A stretch of DNA of 32,700 nt, taken from the NCBI GenBank assembly GCA_019162745.1, contig JAFLLC010000157.1:1-32700 (forward strand), in the 5' to 3' direction. This document shows, in pieces, positions 27,166 to 32,700 of the stretch. The stretch's first letter is position 1. Every line of letters begins with the position of its first letter. The notes under the pieces are model-generated. The model worked only from the letters and a program-made list of their open reading frames with translations, did not search any database and had not been told where the DNA came from. Source of the stretch: Deltaproteobacteria bacterium. GTDB taxonomy: Bacteria; Desulfobacterota; Desulfuromonadia; Geobacterales; Pseudopelobacteraceae. The position numbers and the translations under genes were made by a program.

Positions 27166-28014
27166 ATGGATTTCACCGCTGTTCTGGCTCAGACAAAACC
27201 AAAACTTGGCTGCGTTGCCGACAATCTGGCAGCCATTAAAGAACAGGTCGTAAAAGCGCGGGAAGCCGGGGCCGACCTGATTGTTTTCCCTGAACTGGCG
27301 CTGTCCGGCTATTTCCTTAAAGACCTTGTTCCTGAAGTGGCGCTGAGAATTAATTCTCCCGAGATAAGCGGCCTGGTCGAACTTTCCACCGGGATATCCA
27401 TCGCCATCGGCTTTGTCGAAGAGACCGATGACTATCACTTCTTTAACTCGGCCCTGTACCTTGAAAACGGGAAAATTCGCCATCTGCACCGCAAAGTATA
27501 TCTCCCGACCTACGGCCTGTTTGATGAGCAGCGTTACCTGGCGCACGGCGAGTCGTTTCGTGCGTTTGATACGAAATTCGGCCGGTTCGGCATGCTGATC
27601 TGCGAGGACATGTGGCACCTGTCAGCCTCCTATATACTCGCCATGGATGGTGCAACAACACTGATCTGCCTTTCAAGCAGCCCGGCTCGCGGCATTGATG
27701 GTGACTCACTCGGATCGGCCTCGGCCTGGCAGAAACTTGTCTCGACGACTGCCATGTTTCTCAATTGCCGGGTCCTCTACAGCAACCGGGTCGGCTTTGA
27801 AGATGGCGTCAATTTCTGGGGTGGTTCTGAATACATCGCACCATCGGGTGAATCAATCGCCCGTGGAGCGCTTTTAGAGGAGGACTTCGTCACCGCCAGG
27901 GTCGCTGAAGGAGCGCTCCGCCGGGAACGTATCTTTTCACCGATGATGCGTGATGAAAATCTGTTTGTGACGATGCAGGAACTTGGGCGCATTGCACACG
28001 AAAGGAGACGATGA
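27166..28014 (+). CDS. nitrilase-superfamily amidohydrolase, glutaminase half of NAD synthetase
   Basis: A 282-residue carbon-nitrogen hydrolase. The catalytic triad is Glu43 (FPELALSG), Lys110 ([10 protein letters not shown]) and Cys146 (LICEDMWH). The [17 protein letters not shown] and CEDMWH patterns are those of the N-terminal domain of glutamine-dependent NAD synthetase, which makes ammonia for the synthetase half. Here it is a separate gene overlapping nadE by 4 bp (ATGA), so the two probably act as a pair. AAGGAG lies 5 bp before the ATG. Another amidase role is possible but less likely given the context. Confidence 0.88.
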   Translation: MDFTAVLAQTKPKLGCVADNLAAIKEQVVKAREAGADLIVFPELALSGYFLKDLVPEVALRINSPEISGLVELSTGISIAIGFVEETDDYHFFNSALYLENGKIRHLHRKVYLPTYGLFDEQRYLAHGESFRAFDTKFGRFGMLICEDMWHLSASYILAMDGATTLICLSSSPARGIDGDSLGSASAWQKLVSTTAMFLNCRVLYSNRVGFEDGVNFWGGSEYIAPSGESIARGALLEEDFVTARVAEGALRRERIFSPMMRDENLFVTMQELGRIAHERRR

Positions 28015-28835
28015 TGGCTGGTTTAATCGCCAACACAGAACTATTAAGAAAACTTCTGGTCGGCTTCGTAAAGGACGAAGTCCGCAAGGTCGGCATCAGC
28101 AAAGTAGTACTGGGGCTTTCGGGTGGAATTGACTCGGCACTGGTTGCTTTCATCGCAGCCGAAGCGCTTGGCCCCGAGAATGTCCACGCTATCTGTATGC
28201 CCTACAGTAGCAGTAATCCGGAAAGCGAGGCTCACGCCAGGCTGGTGGCGATGTCGTGCGGAATCAACTTTTCGGTACTGCCTATAACAGCAATGGTGGA
28301 CGCTTATTTCGGCATGTTCCCCGTTGCGGACAATATGCGGCGCGGCAACAAAATGGCCCGCGAGCGAATGACGATTCTTTTTGATCATTCGGCGCTGCTG
28401 CACGCACTGGTGCTTGGCACCAGCAATAAAACCGAACTGCTGCTCGGGTACGGCACCCTCTATGGAGATATGGCTTCTGCATTGAACCCGATCGGTGATA
28501 TCTACAAAAGCCAGGTTTGGCAACTATCTGCCGCAATGGGAATACCGGCTGCGGTGATCGAAAAGCAGCCGTCCGCAGATCTCTGGGCCGGACAGACTGA
28601 TGAAGAGGAGTTGGGGTTCTCGTACCGTCAGGCAGATGAACTTCTATATCAGATGGTGGACCAGCGCCTTACGAAGCCGGAACTGGTTGCCGCAGGTTTT
28701 GGCCGCGAGTTTGTCGAGACTATTTATTCAAAGATTCAAAGCTCCCATTTCAAACGGCGCCTTCCGATCATTGCCAAGGTTTCAAACCGTACGATTGACC
28801 GCGATTTCAGATATGCGAGGGACTGGGGGAAATGA
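28011..28835 (+). CDS. nadE: NAD+ synthetase (synthetase half)
   Basis: A 274-residue N-type ATP pyrophosphatase that amidates nicotinic acid adenine dinucleotide to NAD+. The ATP loop is [12 protein letters not shown] (residues 34-45). Further marks are [33 protein letters not shown] (deamido-NAD site) and [16 protein letters not shown]. It lacks the glutaminase domain, which is encoded by the preceding overlapping gene. Two adjacent ATGs (28011 and 28014) are possible starts; GGAG lies upstream of both. Its stop overlaps the next ATG. Confidence 0.96.
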   Translation: MMAGLIANTELLRKLLVGFVKDEVRKVGISKVVLGLSGGIDSALVAFIAAEALGPENVHAICMPYSSSNPESEAHARLVAMSCGINFSVLPITAMVDAYFGMFPVADNMRRGNKMARERMTILFDHSALLHALVLGTSNKTELLLGYGTLYGDMASALNPIGDIYKSQVWQLSAAMGIPAAVIEKQPSADLWAGQTDEEELGFSYRQADELLYQMVDQRLTKPELVAAGFGREFVETIYSKIQSSHFKRRLPIIAKVSNRTIDRDFRYARDWGK

Positions 28836-29167
28836 CCAACTGGGCTGACAATATCCCTGCCTATTCAAGAGAATCAGCACGGATCAAGCAGAACAATCCG
28901 GCACAAAAAACTGCGACTCAAGGTAGTGACGGCATCGTACGTTTGCGGCGTGAAGTCAAGGGGCGCGGGGGCGGTACGGTTATTGTCATCAGCGGCATTC
29001 CGCTTACATCTCCACAGATCAAGGAACTGGCAGGAGTTCTCAAGAAAAAATGCGGTTGCGGCGGGACAGTCAAAGACGGTGTTATTGAAATCCAGGGGGA
29101 TCACCGGGAGGCCTTGTCAACCGAATTACAGGCGCGCGGCTTTAAAGTAAAACTGGCGGGAGGATAG
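28832..29167 (+). CDS. SUI1/YciH translation-initiation-factor-like protein
   Basis: A 111-residue protein with a SUI1 (eIF1-like) domain from about residue 33: [22 protein letters not shown], then [23 protein letters not shown]. coli YciH is the close relative; it is linked to fidelity of translation initiation. The N-terminal 30 residues are polar and probably flexible. Start overlaps the nadE stop (ATGA), giving a three-gene coupled series with the amidohydrolase and nadE. Confidence 0.9.
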   Translation: MTNWADNIPAYSRESARIKQNNPAQKTATQGSDGIVRLRREVKGRGGGTVIVISGIPLTSPQIKELAGVLKKKCGCGGTVKDGVIEIQGDHREALSTELQARGFKVKLAGG

Positions 29168-29205
29168 CGAAACAGAGATAAATACCATCATTACTCAATA
29201 ATTTC

Positions 29206-29234
29206 TTGACCTATCAGTCATTATCACCTATCTT
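29206..29234 (+). promoter_or_regulatory. sigma70 promoter of tRNA-Leu (and probably tig)
   Basis: TTGACC (29206-29211), 17 nt, then TATCTT (29229-29234). This would start transcription about 55 bp before tRNA-Leu. The region from 29168 to 29297 is AT-rich and has no gene. Confidence 0.5.
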
Positions 29235-29297
29235 TGTAAATCTTTTTATTCAAGTAAATAACGGCCATGATCAATCGCTTCATGGTTCAAGACAGAT

Positions 29298-29382
29298 GCG
29301 AGAGTGGCGGAATTGGCAGACGCACCAGACTTAGGATCTGGCACCTCAGGGTATAGGAGTTCAAGTCTCCTCTCTCGCACCA
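29298..29382 (+). tRNA. tRNA-Leu (anticodon TAG)
   Basis: An 85-nt class II tRNA with acceptor stem GCGAGAG/CTCTCGC and an encoded CCA end. The anticodon stem CCAGA/TCTGG encloses loop CTTAGGA, so the anticodon is TAG, reading CUA-type Leu codons. A variable arm follows, and the T loop has GTTCAAGTC. It sits 75 bp before tig. Confidence 0.96.
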
Positions 29383-29457
29383 TCCAGTTTATCGATGTTT
29401 GTTCCGATTCACTTCACATGCAAACATTACATTTCACTATAGAAGAGGACAGCTACC

Positions 29458-30768
29458 ATGCAGGTTCACGTCGAAGACATCAGCTCGGTTCAAAAAAAGA
29501 TCACTATTGAAATCCCCGTTGAACGAGTTAACGAAGAGATCGAAAAAGCGTATTCAGCAATCCAGAAAAAAGCCAAGATACAGGGATTCCGTCCCGGTAA
29601 GGCGCCGATGCAGCTCATCAAACGCACTTACAGTGATGCGATGCGCGATGATGTCATGCGCCGTTTATATCAGGATACCCTCTACAAAGCTATGGATGAG
29701 CACAAGGTCGAACCGCTTGATTCTCCCACTATAGAAAGCGACATACTCGAAGCGGGTGTTCCTTTTAAATACAGTGCGCTTTTTGATGTCATGCCGCAGA
29801 TATTGTTAAACGAATATACCGGACTGATTGTGAATAAGGAAAAATACGTTGCCAATCCCGAAAGCATTGATGGCGAATTGAAACGTATGCAGGAAAACAT
29901 GGCGCAACTCATTCCGCTTGACGAAGATGCAGCCATTGAAAACGGACATACCGTATCTGTCGATTATTCGGTGGCTGTAGAGGGTTCACCTGAGGAAAAC
30001 AGCGGAGCTCAGACCGCCGAGGTTGAGGTAGGGACCGGCAAGCTGATTCCTGGCTTTGAAGAGCAATTAATCGGGCTGAAAGCGAGTGAGTCCAAAGAGT
30101 TTACCCTTGAACTCCCAGCCAACGGTGACGACGCTGAAGCTACCGGAAAGAAAGGTATATTTTCAGTAACCGTTAAAGAAATCAAGCGCAAGGAACTCCC
30201 TGAACTTGATGACGAATTTGCCCAGCAGTTCGGTGAATATAACACCATGGCAGATCTTCGTGAGAAAATGACCGAGTATCATGAAAAGCACGAGCAAGAG
30301 CGCATTGAAAATGAGCTTAAAGAGCGGGTAATCCAGGCCTTGATCAAGAAGAATCCGCTTGATGTCCCCGAGTCAATGGTAAAACGGCAACTTGACCATA
30401 TGTTCGAGAACCTCAAAAACCGCCTTAAGAGCCAACAGATGACTCTGGATATGATGGGACTCGACGCAGAAGGCTTTCGCGCCCGCTTTCGTGACGACGC
30501 CATTGACAAGGTCAAAGGCGGCTTATTATTGATGGCTTTAGTGGAAAAAGAGAATATATCCGTATCTGATGATGACTTGGCTTCACACTACGAAAAAATT
30601 GCCGCCGGAAATGCTGAAATGCTGGATCGCATCAAGGAATATTACTCCTCCAACCAGAATGCAAAGCACTCAATCATCTCGGAAATAAAAGAGGATAAGG
30701 CCATTTCGTACCTGATTGATCATGCCGTGGTCACCGACGTTACCGCAGAGCAACTTAAAACCGCCTAA
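29458..30768 (+). CDS. tig: trigger factor
   Basis: A 436-residue ribosome-associated chaperone with peptidyl-prolyl isomerase activity. The ribosome-docking signature GFRPGKAP is at residues 43-50 in the N-terminal domain. An FKBP-like domain follows (about 150-245, with [13 protein letters not shown] and [15 protein letters not shown]), then an alpha-helical C-terminal substrate cradle (about 250-430). GAGGA lies about 9 bp before the ATG. It stands at the head of the usual tig-clpP-clpX order, 11 bp before clpP. Confidence 0.96.
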   Translation: MQVHVEDISSVQKKITIEIPVERVNEEIEKAYSAIQKKAKIQGFRPGKAPMQLIKRTYSDAMRDDVMRRLYQDTLYKAMDEHKVEPLDSPTIESDILEAGVPFKYSALFDVMPQILLNEYTGLIVNKEKYVANPESIDGELKRMQENMAQLIPLDEDAAIENGHTVSVDYSVAVEGSPEENSGAQTAEVEVGTGKLIPGFEEQLIGLKASESKEFTLELPANGDDAEATGKKGIFSVTVKEIKRKELPELDDEFAQQFGEYNTMADLREKMTEYHEKHEQERIENELKERVIQALIKKNPLDVPESMVKRQLDHMFENLKNRLKSQQMTLDMMGLDAEGFRARFRDDAIDKVKGGLLLMALVEKENISVSDDDLASHYEKIAAGNAEMLDRIKEYYSSNQNAKHSIISEIKEDKAISYLIDHAVVTDVTAEQLKTA

Positions 30769-30779
30769 GAGGACTTTAC

Positions 30780-31379
30780 ATGTATATTCCAATGGTTGTA
30801 GAGCAGAGCGGCAGGGGCGAGCGAGCGTATGATATTTATTCTCGTCTGCTTAAAGAGCGGATCATTTTTCTTGGTGGACCTATTGACGATACTGTAGCCA
30901 ACCTCATCATCGCACAGATGCTTTTTCTTGAGGCTGAAGATCCGGATAAAGATATCCACCTGTATATCAATTCACCGGGGGGGGTTGTCACCGCTGGTAT
31001 GGCTATTTTTGACACCATGCGCTATATCAAGGCTCCCGTGTCGACTATTTGTGTCGGGCAGGCGGCTTCCATGGGAGCGATACTGTTAACAGCAGGTGAA
31101 AAGGGGAAACGCTTCAGTCTCAGCCACTCAAGGATCATGATTCACCAGCCTCTGGGAGGTTTCCAGGGTCAGGCGACCGACATCAGTATTCACGCCAAAG
31201 AAATCCTGCGGATGAAAGATGAATTGAACGGAATTCTGGCCGAATTATCGGGACAGAAAAAAGAAAAAGTTGAAGCAGATACTGAACGAGACTTCTTTAT
31301 GTCTGGCGAAGACGCAAAAGAGTATGGCCTGATCGACGCTATTTTCACGCGTAAACCGACCACTGGAGACACATTATGA
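30780..31379 (+). CDS. clpP: ATP-dependent Clp protease proteolytic subunit
   Basis: A 199-residue serine peptidase that forms the tetradecameric barrel. The catalytic triad is Ser97 (GQAASMGA), His122 (RIMIHQP) and Asp171 (ERDFF). The N-terminus ([24 protein letters not shown]) is the normal ClpP start including the processing region. GAGGA lies upstream of the ATG. It overlaps clpX by 4 bp (ATGA). Confidence 0.97.
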   Translation: MYIPMVVEQSGRGERAYDIYSRLLKERIIFLGGPIDDTVANLIIAQMLFLEAEDPDKDIHLYINSPGGVVTAGMAIFDTMRYIKAPVSTICVGQAASMGAILLTAGEKGKRFSLSHSRIMIHQPLGGFQGQATDISIHAKEILRMKDELNGILAELSGQKKEKVEADTERDFFMSGEDAKEYGLIDAIFTRKPTTGDTL

Positions 31380-32632
31380 GTCGTAGCAGCACAGTGCAGG
31401 AGCATCTGACCTGCTCATTCTGCGGAAAAAGTCAGGAAGATGTAAAAAAACTTATTGCCGGACCAACCGTTTTTATCTGTGATGAATGCATTGAACTCTG
31501 TAATGACATCATTGCGGAAGAGATGAAATTAGAAGAGGCAACCGGGCCGGACCTGAAAAAACTTCCCAAACCACGAGAAATCAAAAACATTCTGGACGAA
31601 TACGTCATCGGTCAGGAAATGGCCAAGAAAGTCCTTTCTGTCGCAGTGTATAATCACTACAAAAGAATTGAAACCGGCGGCAAGCCTGGCGATGTTGAAA
31701 TGCAGAAGAGTAATATTCTGCTGTTAGGCCCTACCGGCTCCGGAAAAACACTCCTTGCTCAGACTCTGGCCCGGATTCTTAAAGTACCATTCGCAATGGC
31801 GGATGCGACCAATCTTACCGAAGCAGGGTATGTTGGTGAAGATGTCGAAAATATCATCCTCACACTGTTACAAGCGGCAGACTATGATGTGGAACGTGCC
31901 CAGAAAGGCATAGTCTACATTGATGAGATTGATAAAATTGCCCGTAAATCCGACTCACCTTCGATCACCCGCGATGTTTCTGGTGAAGGGGTCCAGCAGG
32001 CGCTCCTCAAGATCATTGAAGGCACAGTAGCCAGTATTCCACCGAAAGGCGGCAGAAAGCATCCGCAGCAGGAGTTCATGAAAGTTGACACCACAAATAT
32101 CCTGTTTATTTGCGGTGGAGCCTTTGCCGGACTGGAAACTGTTATACAGCAGCGCATCGGGAAAAAGTCTCTCGGCTTTGGAGCTGACATAAAGAAGCGC
32201 GAAGAGAAAAAGCTCGGTGAGCTTCTGAAGAGCCTCACTCCCGAAGACCTTCTGAAGTACGGATACATCCCTGAGTTCATCGGTCGTCTCCCCATGCTGG
32301 CCACTCTGACTGAGCTGGATGAGGAGGCATTGGTACAGATACTGAAAGAGCCGAAGAATTCTTTAGTAAAACAATATCAGAAACTTTTTGATCTTGAGAA
32401 TGTGCGCCTGAGATTTACTGACGGCTCATTGGTCGCCATCGCTAAAGAAGCTCTGAAACGCAACACCGGAGCACGTGGATTGCGTGCAATTTTGGAAAAC
32501 TCAATGCTCGATATAATGTATGACATTCCTTCACAACCGAATGTGCAGGAAGTTGTCATCAATGAAGATGTCATATATCGCAAGGAAAAACCGATTATAG
32601 TTTATGAACAGGAATTAAAAGAGGCTGCCTGA
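31376..32632 (+). CDS. clpX: Clp protease ATP-binding subunit ClpX
   Basis: A 418-residue AAA+ unfoldase. The zinc-binding domain has Cys13, Cys16, Cys35 and Cys38 (CSFC...CDEC). Walker A is GPTGSGKT (118-125), the pore loop is GYVGEDV, Walker B is VYIDEIDKI and the RKH loop GRKHP. The ClpP-docking loop reads LGFG rather than the IGFG of E. coli. It recognises tagged substrates such as SsrA-labelled chains and feeds them to ClpP. The last 68 bp of the window after its stop hold no gene; lon often follows in this order, but that lies outside. Confidence 0.97.
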   Translation: MSRSSTVQEHLTCSFCGKSQEDVKKLIAGPTVFICDECIELCNDIIAEEMKLEEATGPDLKKLPKPREIKNILDEYVIGQEMAKKVLSVAVYNHYKRIETGGKPGDVEMQKSNILLLGPTGSGKTLLAQTLARILKVPFAMADATNLTEAGYVGEDVENIILTLLQAADYDVERAQKGIVYIDEIDKIARKSDSPSITRDVSGEGVQQALLKIIEGTVASIPPKGGRKHPQQEFMKVDTTNILFICGGAFAGLETVIQQRIGKKSLGFGADIKKREEKKLGELLKSLTPEDLLKYGYIPEFIGRLPMLATLTELDEEALVQILKEPKNSLVKQYQKLFDLENVRLRFTDGSLVAIAKEALKRNTGARGLRAILENSMLDIMYDIPSQPNVQEVVINEDVIYRKEKPIIVYEQELKEAA

Positions 32633-32700
32633 TTTCGCCTTTAATTCAAATCGTTAGACAGATTTTATCTGATAAAACCGGTACAGTTTACTCGTATAAC

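Noticed and set aside
32663-32677. Short palindrome TTTTATC-T-GATAAAA after clpX
   Set aside because: Only 7-bp A/T arms with a one-base centre; too weak to call a terminator or operator.

Overview
The window looks like a chromosomal segment from a Geobacter-type deltaproteobacterium (Desulfuromonadales/Geobacterales). This rests on a triheme c7 cytochrome very like PpcA, a tungsten aldehyde:ferredoxin oxidoreductase homologue, a HesB-like selenoprotein, a two-gene NAD synthetase and the order tRNA-Leu/tig/clpP/clpX. The species call is from remembered family features, not a database search. Almost all of the window is dense housekeeping sequence. I see no intact insertion sequence, prophage, CRISPR array or rRNA.

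Layout. Positions 1-352 hold no convincing gene, only a possible gene end and a decayed-looking frame. Next come tRNA-Gly(CCC) and tRNA-Asn(GUU) on the minus strand, separated by a terminator hairpin. A long minus-strand block follows (806-10854): the triheme cytochrome, purE, purD, purH, alr, ptsP, then the rimI-pyrK-pyrD group. From 10967 to 15400 the plus strand carries a MarR regulator followed by a complete three-part efflux pump (TolC-type channel, EmrA-type adaptor, EmrB-type transporter). On the minus strand, pfk then ppk occupy 19123 down to 15514. A small selenoprotein gene at 19287-19574 (minus) is interrupted by an in-frame TGA and so escapes ordinary gene calling. Rep-type helicase, a YyaL/DUF255 thioredoxin-fold protein, yhbY, gph, the aldehyde:ferredoxin oxidoreductase homologue, yraN, a glutaminase-type amidohydrolase, nadE and a SUI1/YciH protein run on the plus strand to 29167. 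Finally tRNA-Leu(UAG), tig, clpP and clpX reach the right edge.

How the genes work together. purH, purD and purE form a purine set. pyrK and pyrD encode the two subunits of a class 1B dihydroorotate dehydrogenase. The amidohydrolase and nadE overlap by 4 bp and together carry both halves of a glutamine-dependent NAD synthetase. marR-tolC-emrA-emrB is a self-contained, probably self-regulated efflux operon. tig, clpP and clpX couple nascent-chain folding to ATP-dependent proteolysis.

Most interesting points. (1) The HesB/IscA-like gene has TGA at codon 32, where A-type iron-sulfur carriers have a conserved Cys, with SECIS-like hairpins just downstream. (2) Alanine racemase has no ATG, GTG or TTG upstream of its PLP lysine, which implies an AUU start or a one-base frameshift. 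(3) Phosphofructokinase has an unusual GGGGT/PKTIDND active site and a lysine-rich insert, next to a polyphosphate kinase with a roughly 100-residue lysine-rich N-terminal extension. (4) Several short palindromic repeats are present, one of them inside a coding region.
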